Part shown: one piece after another, positions 7,915 through 17,332 of the stretch
Numbering within the stretch: the first letter of the stretch is position 1
Layout of the letters: each line of letters starts with the position of its first letter
Source: Streptomyces orinoci
GTDB taxonomy: Bacteria > Actinomycetota > Actinomycetes > Streptomycetales > Streptomycetaceae
NCBI RefSeq assembly: GCF_003121295.1
Contig: NZ_PHNC01000031.1
Span: 250,439-314,438 of the forward strand
DNA length: 64,000 nt
Direction of reading: 5' to 3'
Position numbers and translations under genes: made by a program
Notes under the pieces: generated by a model
Told to the model about the DNA's origin: nothing
Databases searched by the model: none
Seen by the model: only the letters and a program-made list of their open reading frames with translations

Positions 7915-8751
7915 GTGGGAGTACTGAAGCGCTTCGAGCAGCGACTCGAGGGTCTCGTGAACGGCACCTTTGCCAAGGTGTTCAAGTCAGAGGTGCAGCC
8001 GGTCGAGATCGCGGGCGCACTCCAGCGGGAGTGCGACAACAACGCCACCATCTGGAACCGCGACCGCACGGTCGTTCCCAATGACTTCATCGTCGAGCTC
8101 AGCGCACCGGACTTCGAGCGCCTCAGCCCGTACTCCGGCCAGCTCGGGGACGAACTGTCCGGCATGGTCCGCGACTACGCCCAGCAGCAGCGCTACACCT
8201 TCATGGGCACCATCAAGGTGCACCTGGAGAAGGCCGACGACCTGGACACCGGGCTGTACCGGGTGCGCAGCCGCACCCTGGCCGCCAGCGAGTCCCAGGA
8301 GGCGCACGGCGGCTACCCGGCCGCCCACCGCCCCGGGCCCTCCGCGCCCACCCAGGGCGCCGGATACCCCTCGCCGGCCTCGGCCCCGCCCATGCCCGCC
8401 GCCCCGCCGCCCGGCGCGGTCCGCCCGGTGCCGCCGCGCGGCACCCCGGGCGCCGGCGCCCCCGGCGGCCAGGTCCGCCGCTGGATCGAGATCAATGGCA
8501 CCCGCCACCAGATCTCCCGGCCCACCCTGGTCCTGGGCCGCAGCACCGAGGCGGACGTACGCATCGACGACCCCGGCGTCTCCCGCAGGCACTGCGAGAT
8601 CCGGGTCGGCACACCCGCCACGATCCAGGACCTGGGATCGACCAACGGCATCGTCGTGGACGGGCAGCACACCACCCGCGCTACGCTCCGCGACGGCTCA
8701 CGCATCGTCGTGGGCAGTACCACCATCGTTTACCGGCAAGCCGAAGGGTGA
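7915..8751 (+). CDS. fhaA: FhaA: DUF3662 and FHA domain protein
   Basis: A 278-residue protein. An N-terminal DUF3662 domain (about residues 1-115, GVLKRFEQRLEGLVNGTFAKVF) is followed by a Gly/Pro/Ala-rich linker and a C-terminal FHA domain with GRSTEADVRIDDPGVSRRHCEI and DLGSTNGIVVDG, the phosphothreonine-binding residues. In mycobacteria FhaA binds phosphorylated partners such as the MviN pseudokinase and limits peptidoglycan synthesis at poles and septa. The GTG start has an excellent GGAGG. It is the first gene of the fha-pstP-rodA-pbpA-pknB operon. Confidence 0.93.
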   Translation: MGVLKRFEQRLEGLVNGTFAKVFKSEVQPVEIAGALQRECDNNATIWNRDRTVVPNDFIVELSAPDFERLSPYSGQLGDELSGMVRDYAQQQRYTFMGTIKVHLEKADDLDTGLYRVRSRTLAASESQEAHGGYPAAHRPGPSAPTQGAGYPSPASAPPMPAAPPPGAVRPVPPRGTPGAGAPGGQVRRWIEINGTRHQISRPTLVLGRSTEADVRIDDPGVSRRHCEIRVGTPATIQDLGSTNGIVVDGQHTTRATLRDGSRIVVGSTTIVYRQAEG

Positions 8752-8761
8752 AGCGGGGGCA

Positions 8762-9304
8762 ATGTCAGAGCTGACCCTCACGGTCATGCGGTTGGGTTTC
8801 CTCGCCGTACTGTGGCTGTTCGTGATCGTGGCCGTACAGGTCATCCGCAGTGACCTCTTCGGCACCCGGGTGACCGCCCGCGGTTCCCGGCGCGGCGCCA
8901 CCGACCGGCAGACCCAGCGGCAGGCCCAGGCCACCCCGCCGCCGCAGCGCCAGCAGCAGGGCGGCGGCCGCCGCGCCGAGCGCGGCCGCGAGGGCCGCGG
9001 CCGCCGCGGCGCGCCCACCAAGCTGGTGGTCTCCGAGGGCACCCTGGCCGGCACCACCGTGGCCCTGCAGGGCCAGACCATCACCCTGGGCCGCGCCCAT
9101 GACTCCACCATCGTGCTGGACGACGACTACGCCTCCAGCCGGCATGCCAGGATCTATCCGGACAACGACGGCCAGTGGATCGTCGAAGACCTCAGGTCGA
9201 CCAACGGCACGTACCTCGACCGGACCCGGCTGACCACCCCGACCCCGATCCCGCTCGGCGCGCCGATCCGCATCGGCAAGACCGTCATCGAGCTGCGGAA
9301 GTAG
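8762..9304 (+). CDS. fhaB: FhaB: membrane-anchored FHA domain protein
   Basis: A 180-residue protein with one N-terminal membrane helix (LGFLAVLWLFVIVAVQVI), a basic Arg/Gln/Gly-rich linker, and a C-terminal FHA domain (LGRAHDSTIVLDDDYASSRHARIYP, LRSTNGTYLD). It is the actinobacterial FhaB/FipA-like adaptor expected to recruit phosphorylated PknB targets to the inner membrane during growth and division. The start is an ATG 10 bp after fhaA. Confidence 0.93.
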   Translation: MSELTLTVMRLGFLAVLWLFVIVAVQVIRSDLFGTRVTARGSRRGATDRQTQRQAQATPPPQRQQQGGGRRAERGREGRGRRGAPTKLVVSEGTLAGTTVALQGQTITLGRAHDSTIVLDDDYASSRHARIYPDNDGQWIVEDLRSTNGTYLDRTRLTTPTPIPLGAPIRIGKTVIELRK

Positions 9305-9379
9305 TAGGACCATGACGACCGGAGGGTGGGCAGCGAGGTGGCCAACGGCCTGTACCCGGAACCGACGGGCGAGGTGCGC

Positions 9380-10906
9380 ATGAGTCTGACACTGCGTTTC
9401 GCCGCCGGGTCGCACAAGGGCATGATCCGGGAGGGCAACGAGGACTCCGGTTACGCCGGCCCCCGGCTGCTCGCCATCGCCGACGGCATGGGCGGCCAGG
9501 CCGCCGGCGAGGTCGCCAGCTCGGAGGTGATCTCCACCCTGGTGACCCTGGACGACGACATCCCCGGCTCGGACATCCTCACCTCGCTGGGCACCGCCGT
9601 CCACCGCGCCAATGAACAGCTGCGGGTGATGGTCGAGGAGGACCCCCAGCTGGAGGGCATGGGCACCACCCTGACCGCCCTGCTGTGGACCGGCCAGCGG
9701 CTGGGCCTGGTGCATGTCGGCGACTCCCGCGCCTATCTGCTGCGCGACGGCGTCCTCACCCAGATCACCCAGGACCACACCTGGGTCCAGCGCCTGGTGG
9801 ACGAGGGCCGGATCACCGAGGAAGAGGCCACCACCCACCCCCAGCGCTCCCTGCTGATGCGCGCCCTGGGCAGCGGCGACCATGTCGAACCCGACCTGTC
9901 CATCCGCGAGGTACGGGCCGGCGACCGCTATTTGATCTGCTCCGACGGCCTCTCCGGCGTGGTCAGCCACCAGACGATGGAGGAGACCCTCGCCAGCTAC
10001 CAGGGCCCCCATGAGACCGTCCAGGAGCTCATCCAGCTCGCCCTGCGCGGCGGCGGCCCCGACAATGTCACCGTGATCGTCGCCGACGTCCTCGACGTGG
10101 GCGGCGACGACACCCTCGGCCACCAGGTCAGCGACACCCCGGTGGTCGTCGGCGCGGTCGCCGAGAACCAGTTCCCGCTCGGCGAGAGCGCCATGCAGAC
10201 CCCGGCCGGCCGTGCCTCCGAACTGGGCCGCACCCCCCAGGAGCCCTCCGGCGGCTTCGGCCCGCCCGGCAGCGGCGCCGGCCCCGACGGCGCCCCCGAG
10301 GGCGGCTTCGGCGCCTTTGTGGACGACTTCGACGAGGAGCCGCTGCACCCCGCCCGCCGCGGCAAATGGATCAAGCGCTCGCTGATCATCGCCCTGGCCC
10401 TGGGCGTCCTCGGCGGCGGCCTCTACGGCGGCTACCAGTGGACCCAGACCCAGTACTACGTGGGCGCCAAGGACAGCAACCATGTCGCCCTCTACCAGGG
10501 CATCAACCAGAACCTGGCCTGGGTCAGCCTGAGCAGGCTCTACCAGGACCACCCCGAGATCGAACTCAAGTACCTGCCGGTGGACCAGCGCAGCCGGGTC
10601 GAGGACACCATCGCCCTCGGCAGCCGCGACCAGGCCCTGCAGAAGATCAAGGACCTGGGCACCATCGCCGGCGTCTGCAAGAAGAAGGCCGAGCTGGACC
10701 AGGCCGAGAAGCAGCAGCGGGAGAACAGCAAGCGCAGCAGCGCCACACCCAAGCCGGAGACCAAGCCCGAGGTGAAGATCCCCGGTGAGCTGCGCCTGCG
10801 CACCGCCGAGGCCACCCCGGCGGCCACCCCCGCACCCAGCCCCGCCCCCACCCTGAGCGACGAAGAGCGCAAGCTGGCCGACCAGTGCAGCGTCGGCCAG
10901 CAGTAG
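9380..10906 (+). CDS. pstP: PstP: PP2C Ser/Thr protein phosphatase
   Basis: About 508 residues. The N-terminal PP2C domain has the metal-binding motifs GNEDSGYAG, ADGMGGQAAGE, HVGDSRAYLLRDG and CSDGLSGVV, and ends at GGGPDNVTVIVADV. A linker and one membrane helix (SLIIALALGVLGGGLYGGY) lead to an extracytoplasmic tail. It reverses phosphorylation by PknB and related kinases. The ATG at 9380 has GAGG at proper spacing and matches known homologues; in-frame GTGs at 9326 and 9338 would add up to 18 residues. Confidence 0.93.
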   Translation: MSLTLRFAAGSHKGMIREGNEDSGYAGPRLLAIADGMGGQAAGEVASSEVISTLVTLDDDIPGSDILTSLGTAVHRANEQLRVMVEEDPQLEGMGTTLTALLWTGQRLGLVHVGDSRAYLLRDGVLTQITQDHTWVQRLVDEGRITEEEATTHPQRSLLMRALGSGDHVEPDLSIREVRAGDRYLICSDGLSGVVSHQTMEETLASYQGPHETVQELIQLALRGGGPDNVTVIVADVLDVGGDDTLGHQVSDTPVVVGAVAENQFPLGESAMQTPAGRASELGRTPQEPSGGFGPPGSGAGPDGAPEGGFGAFVDDFDEEPLHPARRGKWIKRSLIIALALGVLGGGLYGGYQWTQTQYYVGAKDSNHVALYQGINQNLAWVSLSRLYQDHPEIELKYLPVDQRSRVEDTIALGSRDQALQKIKDLGTIAGVCKKKAELDQAEKQQRENSKRSSATPKPETKPEVKIPGELRLRTAEATPAATPAPSPAPTLSDEERKLADQCSVGQQ

Positions 10907-10925
10907 GGCCACCGGGACAGCGAGC

Positions 10926-12341
10926 ATGGCAGCGATCTCCCCCTTGCCGAACACCACCCCCACCGCGATCATCACGGTGGGCCAGCCCAGCAGGCGCAAC
11001 ACCGAACTGATCCTGCTGGCCTTCGCCGTGGTCATTCCCTGCTTCGCCTATGCGAACGTCGGGCTGGCCCTGGACGGCAGGATGCCCTCCGGCATGCTCG
11101 GCTACGGCATCGGCCTGGGCCTGCTGGCCGGCGTCGGCCACCTGGCGGTGCGCCGCTACGCCCGCTACGCCGACCCCGTACTGCTGCCGCTGGCCACCCT
11201 GCTCAACGGCCTGGGCCTGGTCATCATCTGGCGCCTGGACCAGTCGGAACGCTTCCGCGCCCTGAAGACCTTCGCCCCCGCGGCCACCCACCAGCTGCTG
11301 TTCTCCGCGCTGGGCATCGCGCTGTTCGTGGCGGTGCTGGTGCTGCTGAAGGACCACCGCATCCTCCAGCGCTACACCTATATCTCCATGGCGCTGGCGC
11401 TGGTGCTGCTGATCGCGCCGATGTTCTTCCCGCCCGTGAACGGCGCCCGGATCTGGATCAACCTCCCCGGCCTGGGCACCATCCAGCCCGGCGAGTTCGC
11501 CAAGATCATCCTGGCGGTGTTCTTCGCCGGCTATCTGATGGTCAAGCGGGACGCCCTCGCCCTGGCCAGCCGCCGCTTCATGGGCCTGTACCTGCCGCGG
11601 GGCCGGGATCTGGGCCCCATCCTGGCGGTCTGGGCGATGAGCATCCTCATCCTGGTCTTCGAAACCGACCTGGGCACCTCGCTGCTGTTCTTCGGCATGT
11701 TCGTGGTGATGCTCTATGTCGCCACCGAGCGCACCAGCTGGATCGTCTTCGGCCTGCTGATGTCCGCCGTGGGCGCGGTGGGTGTGGCCTCCTTCGAAAG
11801 CCATGTCCAGGCCCGGGTGACCGCCTGGCTGGACCCCTTCGCCGGCTGGGGCAAGTCCGAGGCCAGCGAGCAGATGGCCAAGGTGCTGATGACCTTCGGC
11901 TCCGGCGGGGTCTCCGGCTCCGGCTGGGGCCAGGGCAACTCCGACCTCATCGGCTTCGCCGCCAACTCCGACTTCATCCTGGCCACCGTGGGCGAGGAAC
12001 TGGGCCTGGCCGGGACGATGGCCTTCCTGCTGCTCTACGGGCTTATCGTGGAGCGCGGCGTACGCACCGCACTGGCCGCCCGGGACCCCTTCGGCAAACT
12101 GCTCGCCGTGGGCCTCTCCGGCGCCTTCGCCATCCAGGTCTTCGTGGTGGCCGGCGGCGTCATGGGCCTGATCCCGCTGACCGGCATGACCATGCCGTTC
12201 CTGGCCCAGGGCGGCTCCTCGGTGATCGCCAACTGGGCACTGATCGCCATCCTGATCAAGATCAGCGACACCGCCCGCCGACCCGCACCCGTCCCCGTCA
12301 ACAACCCCGACGCCGAGATGACCCAGGTGGTCCGACCGTGA
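10926..12341 (+). CDS. rodA: FtsW/RodA/SpoVE (SEDS) peptidoglycan polymerase
   Basis: A 471-residue polytopic membrane protein of the SEDS family, about ten to twelve helices. It has conserved NGARIWINLPGLGTIQPGEFAKI and FETDLGTSLLFFG, and the C-terminal PLTGMTMPFLAQGGSSVIANW motif. SEDS proteins are glycosyltransferases that polymerise lipid II together with a class B PBP, encoded here by the next gene, whose GTG overlaps this stop. The position next to pbpA and pknB matches rodA of mycobacteria and its Streptomyces counterpart. Confidence 0.93.
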   Translation: MAAISPLPNTTPTAIITVGQPSRRNTELILLAFAVVIPCFAYANVGLALDGRMPSGMLGYGIGLGLLAGVGHLAVRRYARYADPVLLPLATLLNGLGLVIIWRLDQSERFRALKTFAPAATHQLLFSALGIALFVAVLVLLKDHRILQRYTYISMALALVLLIAPMFFPPVNGARIWINLPGLGTIQPGEFAKIILAVFFAGYLMVKRDALALASRRFMGLYLPRGRDLGPILAVWAMSILILVFETDLGTSLLFFGMFVVMLYVATERTSWIVFGLLMSAVGAVGVASFESHVQARVTAWLDPFAGWGKSEASEQMAKVLMTFGSGGVSGSGWGQGNSDLIGFAANSDFILATVGEELGLAGTMAFLLLYGLIVERGVRTALAARDPFGKLLAVGLSGAFAIQVFVVAGGVMGLIPLTGMTMPFLAQGGSSVIANWALIAILIKISDTARRPAPVPVNNPDAEMTQVVRP

Positions 12342-13801
12342 ACAAGCCCGTGCGCCGGATCGCGATCTTCTGTGGACTCCTGGTCCTCGCCCTGATGATC
12401 CGCGACAACTGGCTCCAGTTCGTCCAGGCCGACGAGCTCAAGAACAACAAGCACAACCTGCGGGTGACCATCGCCCGCTACAGCCAGCCCCGCGGCAACA
12501 TCATCGTGGACGGCCAGGCCATCACCGGCTCCGAACAGGTCAACGGAGTCACCTACAAGTACAAGCGCAGCTACAAGGACGGCCCCATGTGGGCCCCGGT
12601 GACCGGCTACAGCTCCCAGGTCTACGGCAGCAAGTACCTGGAGGGCGTCGAGGACAAGATCCTCACCGGCGACGACGACCGGCTGTTCTTCAACCGCACC
12701 ATCGACATGATCACCGGCAAGGGCAAGAAGGGCGGTGACGTGATCACCACCCTCAACGCCAAGGCCCAGGAGGCCGCCTTCAAGGAGCTGGGTGACAAGA
12801 AGGGCGCCGTCGCCGCCATAGACCCGCGCACCGGCAAGATCCTGGCGATGGCCTCCACCCCGTCCTACGACCCCTCCACCATCGCCGGGGCCAACGACGA
12901 CGCGGCCTGGAAGAAGCTCAACGCCGACAAGGACCAGCCCATCCTCAACCGGGCTCTGCGCCAGACCTATCCGCCGGGCTCCACCTTCAAGCTGGTCACC
13001 GCCTCCGCCGCGCTGGAGAACGGGCTCTACGACAGCGTGGACCAGTCCACCAACTCCCCGCTGCCGTGGAACCTGCCGGACACCAACAACCTCCCGCTGA
13101 ACAACGAGGGCTCGCTGCCCATGTGCAAGAACGGCAGCATGCGCGAGGCCCTGCGGGTCTCCTGCAACAGCGTCTTCGGCAAGATCAGCGCCGACCTGGG
13201 CAACCAGAAGATGATGGCCGAGGCCGAGAAGTTCGGCTTCAACCAGAAGGACCTCACCGTGCCGGTGGGCGTCGCGGAGAGCGTCTACCCCAAGGACAAC
13301 CGCCCGCAGAACGCCATGGACGGCATCGGCCAGGCCTCCAACCGCGCCACCCCGCTGCAGATGGCCATGGTGGCCGCCGCCATCGCCAACAACGGCAAGC
13401 TGATGCAGCCGTACATGGTGGACAAGCTGCGCGCCCCCAACCTCAATGTGATTGACACCACCCAGCCCAAGGTGCTCAACACCCCGCTCACCCCCGAGCA
13501 CGCCCAGCAGCTGCAGAGCGCCATGGAGACCGTGGTCAAGGACGGCACCGGAACCGCCGCCCAGATCGACGGCGTCAGGGTCGGTGGCAAGACCGGTACC
13601 GCCCAGAACGGCGTGGACAACAGCGGAAAGCCCTACGCCTGGTTCGTCTCCTATGCGATGACCGACAAGGGCTCCCCGGTCGCGGTGGCCGTCGTCATCG
13701 AGGGTGACAAGGACACCGCCCGCGACGATGTGGCCGGCGGCAAGCTGGCCGCCCCCATCGCCAGGAGCGTCATGGAGGCGGTACTCAAGACCTCGAAGTG
13801 A
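12338..13801 (+). CDS. pbpA: PbpA: class B penicillin-binding protein
   Basis: A 487-residue transpeptidase with an N-terminal membrane anchor (IAIFCGLLVLALMIRDNW). The active-site motifs are S215TFK, S275CN and KTGTA near residue 420, preceded by the pedestal segment with YSQPRGNI. It cross-links peptidoglycan made by the SEDS partner upstream. GTGA overlap with rodA indicates coupled synthesis. The length and motifs are normal. Confidence 0.94.
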   Translation: MNKPVRRIAIFCGLLVLALMIRDNWLQFVQADELKNNKHNLRVTIARYSQPRGNIIVDGQAITGSEQVNGVTYKYKRSYKDGPMWAPVTGYSSQVYGSKYLEGVEDKILTGDDDRLFFNRTIDMITGKGKKGGDVITTLNAKAQEAAFKELGDKKGAVAAIDPRTGKILAMASTPSYDPSTIAGANDDAAWKKLNADKDQPILNRALRQTYPPGSTFKLVTASAALENGLYDSVDQSTNSPLPWNLPDTNNLPLNNEGSLPMCKNGSMREALRVSCNSVFGKISADLGNQKMMAEAEKFGFNQKDLTVPVGVAESVYPKDNRPQNAMDGIGQASNRATPLQMAMVAAAIANNGKLMQPYMVDKLRAPNLNVIDTTQPKVLNTPLTPEHAQQLQSAMETVVKDGTGTAAQIDGVRVGGKTGTAQNGVDNSGKPYAWFVSYAMTDKGSPVAVAVVIEGDKDTARDDVAGGKLAAPIARSVMEAVLKTSK

Positions 13802-13935
13802 CCCCGGTCACGCCCGGCGATAACGGTCGCGTATCGGGTGACGGCCCGGTGCCGAGTACGCCGGGTACCGTATGCGCGAACAGCACACCGCCGGACCCAC
13901 GCCCCGTGCGGTCAGGAAAACGGAAGGCTGGAGCT

Positions 13936-15957
13936 ATGGAAGAGCCGCGTCGCCTCGGCGGCCGGTATGAGCTGGGCTCGGTGCTCGGCCGCGGTGGCAT
14001 GGCCGAGGTCTACCTCGCCCATGACACCCGGCTCGGCCGCACCGTCGCCGTGAAGACGCTGCGGGCGGACCTCGCCCGCGACCCGTCCTTCCAGGCCCGG
14101 TTCCGCCGTGAGGCCCAGTCGGCGGCCTCCCTCAACCACCCGTCCATCGTCGCGGTCTACGACACCGGCGAGGACTATGTGGACGGGGTCTCGATCCCGT
14201 ACATCGTGATGGAGTACGTGGACGGATCCACCCTCCGCGAGTTGCTGCACTCCGGGCGCAAGCTGCTGCCCGAGCGCTCGCTGGAGATGACCATCGGCGT
14301 CCTCCAGGCGCTGGAGTACTCACACCGGGCCGGGATCGTCCACCGCGACATCAAGCCCGCGAACGTCATGCTCACCCGCACCGGCCAAGTCAAGGTGATG
14401 GACTTCGGCATCGCCCGCGCCATGGGCGACGCCGGCATGACCATGACCCAGACCGCGGCCGTGATCGGCACCGCCCAGTACCTCTCCCCCGAGCAGGCCA
14501 AGGGCGAGCAGGTGGACGCCCGCTCCGACCTGTACTCCACCGGCTGCCTGCTCTACGAGCTGCTGACCGTACGGCCCCCGTTCGTCGGCGACTCCCCGGT
14601 GGCCGTCGCCTACCAGCACGTACGCGAGGAACCCAACCCGCCCAGCGTCTTCGACCCGGAGATCGCGCCGGAGATCGACGCCATCGTCCTCAAGGCGCTG
14701 GTCAAGGACCCCGACTACCGCTACCAGTCGGCCGACGAGATGCGCGCCGACATCGAGGCGTACCTCGACGGCCGCCCGGTGGCCGCCACCGCGGCCCTGG
14801 GCGCGGCGGGCTACGGCGCCGGCTATGGCGAGGACCAGCCCACCACCATGCTCCGCCCGCATGACGCGGGCGCCCCCGGCCAGACCTCCATGCTGCCGCC
14901 GGTCCGCGACGGCGGCGGCTACGGCGGCTATGACGACGGCCCGGGCGGCGGGCACGGCGGACATGGCGGCGGCCGCAAGAGCAGGCTCTCCACCGTGCTG
15001 CTGGTGCTGGCCGGGGTACTGGTCCTGGTCGGCGCGATCTTCATCGGCAAGTCGCTGTTCAGCAGCGCCGCCGACAGCGGCGACACCTCCGTCCCGCAGC
15101 TGACCGGTGAGACCTTCGACTCCGCCCAGAAGCTCGGCCAGAACGTCGATCTCAAGGTCGTCAAGGACGGCGAGAAGAACTGCGACCAGGACAAGGGCAA
15201 GGTCTGCGACCAGGACCCCAAGGTCGGCACCAAGGTCAAGCGGAACAGCACGGTCAAGGTCGTGCTGTCCAAGGGACCGGGGCAGATCGACATCCCCAAT
15301 GTGGTAGGCAAGCAGTACGACGAAGCCAAGTCGACGCTTGAGGAGAAGGGCTTCGAGGTCAGCCGCAAGAACAAGGAGTCTACTGAGTCGGACCCCAACA
15401 CAGTGCTGTCCCAGTCCCCCTCCGACGGCGAGAAGGCCGACAAGGGCACCAAGATCACCCTCACGGTGGCCATCGCCCAGGCGAAGAAGCCCGTCCCCTC
15501 GGTGGTCGGCACGCCCTTCGACGCGGCCAAGAAGCAGCTCACCGACCTCGGCTTCCAGGTGACCCGGCAGGACCAGGACTCCGACCAGCCGGCCAACACG
15601 GTCACCGCCCAGAGCCCGGACGGCAACAGCCAGGCGGCCCCCGGCTCCACGGTCACCCTGACCGTCTCCAAGGGCCCCCAGCAGGCCGCCGTGCCCATGG
15701 TGACCATGAAGAAGCTCAAGGACGCCAAGAAGCAGCTCACCGACGCGGGCTTCCAGGTCGGCGCCATCAACGGGCCCCAGGACGACAACGCCGTGGTGAC
15801 CGCCCAGGACCCGGCCGGCAACAGCCAGGGCGACAAGAGCAAGCCGGTCAACCTGTGGACTGCGGGCATGAACATCCCCGGTGACGTAGGCGGCAACAAC
15901 GGCGCCAACGGCAACCAGGGCGGCCCACTGGGCAATTGGATAGGCGGACGGGACTGA
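13936..15957 (+). CDS. pknB: PknB: PASTA-domain Ser/Thr protein kinase
   Basis: A 673-residue receptor kinase. The kinase domain spans about residues 11-275: GRGGMAEVY, Lys40, HRDIKPAN with Asp137, MDFGIA, and a threonine-rich activation loop TMTQTAAVIGTAQYLSPEQ. After a Gly/Tyr-rich juxtamembrane region comes one helix (LSTVLLVLAGVLVLVGAIFI) and four extracellular PASTA repeats that bind muropeptides or lipid II. It phosphorylates division and wall-synthesis proteins, with PstP as opposing phosphatase. The ATG at 13936 is chosen because GRYEL similarity begins just after it; the frame is open further upstream. Confidence 0.95.
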   Translation: MEEPRRLGGRYELGSVLGRGGMAEVYLAHDTRLGRTVAVKTLRADLARDPSFQARFRREAQSAASLNHPSIVAVYDTGEDYVDGVSIPYIVMEYVDGSTLRELLHSGRKLLPERSLEMTIGVLQALEYSHRAGIVHRDIKPANVMLTRTGQVKVMDFGIARAMGDAGMTMTQTAAVIGTAQYLSPEQAKGEQVDARSDLYSTGCLLYELLTVRPPFVGDSPVAVAYQHVREEPNPPSVFDPEIAPEIDAIVLKALVKDPDYRYQSADEMRADIEAYLDGRPVAATAALGAAGYGAGYGEDQPTTMLRPHDAGAPGQTSMLPPVRDGGGYGGYDDGPGGGHGGHGGGRKSRLSTVLLVLAGVLVLVGAIFIGKSLFSSAADSGDTSVPQLTGETFDSAQKLGQNVDLKVVKDGEKNCDQDKGKVCDQDPKVGTKVKRNSTVKVVLSKGPGQIDIPNVVGKQYDEAKSTLEEKGFEVSRKNKESTESDPNTVLSQSPSDGEKADKGTKITLTVAIAQAKKPVPSVVGTPFDAAKKQLTDLGFQVTRQDQDSDQPANTVTAQSPDGNSQAAPGSTVTLTVSKGPQQAAVPMVTMKKLKDAKKQLTDAGFQVGAINGPQDDNAVVTAQDPAGNSQGDKSKPVNLWTAGMNIPGDVGGNNGANGNQGGPLGNWIGGRD

Positions 15958-15960
15958 CAA

Positions 15961-15995
15961 GAAGCCCCCGGTGAGTGCGACTCGCCGGGGGCTTC
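15961..15995. terminator. Strong terminator after pknB
   Basis: GAAGCCCCCGG (15961-15971) and CCGGGGGCTTC (15985-15995) form a perfect 11-bp stem, starting 3 bases after the pknB stop. It also faces the sortase fragment on the other strand, so it would work in both directions. Confidence 0.85.
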
Positions 15996-16019
15996 CCGTT
16001 TACCGAACTCCCTGGGGAA

Positions 16020-16155
16020 TCAGCGCAGTTCCTTCGGCAGCGTCCGCTTGACGTCCACCTTCGCGGTACGCACCAGCTCCGCCCAGACCACATACCGGTA
16101 GTCCGAGGTGTACATCGGCGTACAGGTGGTCAGCGACAGATAGCGGCCGGGCGGG
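16020..16155 (-). pseudogene. 3' fragment of a class E sortase gene
   Basis: About 136 bp closely resembling the last codons of the intact sortase at 19054-19800, including the stop and the region encoding PGRYLTLTTCTPMYTSDYRYVVWAELVRT. Differences include GGCAGCGTCC for GGCGGGGTCC and GCGACAGATA for GCGTCAGATA, so it is a diverged copy, not a recent exact duplicate. It sits directly after pknB, where the sortase 3' end would be in the ancestral tail-to-tail layout, and is cut off upstream of the active-site cysteine codon. Confidence 0.85.
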
Positions 16156-16372
16156 GCCTACGGCGGCGAGGACCAGCCCACCACCATGCTCCGCCCGCAC
16201 GACGCGAGCGCCCCCGGCCAGACGCTGCCGCCCGTGCGCGACGGCGGCGGCTACGGCGGCTATGACGACGGCCCCGGCGGCGGCCATGGCGGCAGCCGCA
16301 AGAGCATGCTCTCCACCGTGCTGCTGGTACTGGCCGGCGTCCTGGTACTGGTCGGCGCGATCTTCCTGAGCA
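16156..16372 (+). pseudogene. Internal fragment of pknB (juxtamembrane and TM)
   Basis: This stretch repeats the part of pknB at about 14815-15055, encoding TTMLRPHDA...PPVRDGGGYGGYDDGPGGGHGG, then the RKS..LSTVLLVLAGVLVLVGAIF helix. It has small deletions (loss of one GHGG unit and of the SM after GQT) and many synonymous changes. The reading frame runs on into unrelated sequence to 16452. It lacks kinase and PASTA parts and is joined on its left to the sortase fragment, so it is a rearrangement relic. Confidence 0.85.
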
Positions 16373-16610
16373 GGACCCTAACACCCCGAGGACTACCGTC
16401 CTGCTCGATGGTCGGATCGGGCGGGCCCGATCCTGTGCCCTGCCCTTCCTAAGCTCCCAATCATCTGGCTGGAGCGCGATCACGTCACTGCTGACACGGC
16501 ACTCGTCCTGCCCCACCACAACGGAGGCACCCGACAGCGCCAGCCGCAAGATCACTCTGATCCACTGGCAGTTTCAACTACCACGGGATTTTACCTGGCA
16601 CCCCAAGTCG

Positions 16611-16695
16611 TTAATTCGTCAACAATAAGGCGGCGAAGTTGTCGAGGATCTCGTCGGCAGTCTTGCAGGCCACAAGGCATTTCTTCGCGTTTCGC
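16611..16695 (-). pseudogene. Possible C-terminal remnant of an IS630-type transposase
   Basis: Read on the minus strand, this encodes AKKCLVACKTADEILDNFAAL and a few more residues before a stop. It resembles the conserved KTADEIL...LA ending of IS630-family transposases. The rest of the gene is missing. It lies at the left edge of the foreign insert in the pknB-sortase interval. The match is short, so this is tentative. Confidence 0.45.
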
Positions 16696-16731
16696 CCTTC
16701 ACAGACCCACCACTATGCGGTGGATTGAGAC

Positions 16732-16760
16732 TTGACGCGAAGATCATGCGCACGTAAAGT
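16732..16760 (+). promoter_or_regulatory. Promoter of the I36-like secreted protein
   Basis: TTGACG (16732-16737) and TAAAGT (16755-16760) are separated by exactly 17 bases, a good match to the housekeeping sigma consensus. The site is 31 bp before the GTG start, and the AAGGAGG ribosome-binding site is at 16781-16787. Confidence 0.65.
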
Positions 16761-16790
16761 CAAGCAGGTACAAACTTCCGAAGGAGGAAA

Positions 16791-17210
16791 GTGAAGACTC
16801 GGAAACTGTTCGCCGTAGGCAGTGCCGCAGCAGCTGTCGCGCTCTCCAGCGTGCTCATATCCGCGCCCACTGCTTCTGCAAGCGGCCCGTCCTGCAACCG
16901 GAATTGGTTCTGCCTCTACTACAACTCCAATAACCTGGGCGCGTGGTACGGGACTCTGACCGACGAGCCCAACCTCGATCGCTATACCTTCCAGCGGGTG
17001 GATGAATCGCACTCGGCTGGAGACGGTCAGCCAGTGAAGAACAATGCGGCGTCTGCCTGGAACAGGTCCACCCAGACTGTGCGCGTTTACTTCAACTCTG
17101 GGTACCGGGGCGTATATGACGTCATCCCGGCGCGGGACGCTTCGGGTGACTCGGCACCGAATCTCGAGAATACCAAGAACAATAATGCGTCGATCTTGTG
17201 GATGCAGTGA
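16791..17210 (+). CDS. Secreted peptidase inhibitor family I36-like protein
   Basis: A 139-residue protein with a signal peptide (KTRKLFAVGSAAAAVALSSV to about residue 30, cleavage near TASA-SG). The mature part has CNRNWFCLYYNSNNLGAWYG, the motif of the beta/gamma-crystallin-like fold shared with Streptomyces metalloproteinase inhibitor (family I36), then NNAASAWN and FNSGYRGVYDVIP. It probably binds an extracellular protease, but members vary in function. GTG start with an excellent AAGGAGG. Codon use is more AT-tolerant than the flanks, consistent with transfer. Confidence 0.8.
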   Translation: MKTRKLFAVGSAAAAVALSSVLISAPTASASGPSCNRNWFCLYYNSNNLGAWYGTLTDEPNLDRYTFQRVDESHSAGDGQPVKNNAASAWNRSTQTVRVYFNSGYRGVYDVIPARDASGDSAPNLENTKNNNASILWMQ

Positions 17211-17241
17211 TCACAGACCATTGATGAGTAGCAAATAAAGG

Positions 17242-17281
17242 CCGCACGGGCCGCCGCGTCCAAATGCGGCGGCCCGTGCGG
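17242..17281 (+). terminator. Strong intrinsic terminator
   Basis: CCGCACGGGCCGCCGC (17242-17257) pairs perfectly over 16 bp with GCGGCGGCCCGTGCGG (17266-17281) and is followed by TTTTTCTGGTTTTTGG. It ends the I36-like gene. Confidence 0.92.
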
Positions 17282-17332
17282 ATTTTTCTGGTTTTTGGTT
17301 TCTGGGTCGATGCGCCCCCGGGAGAAGAATCG

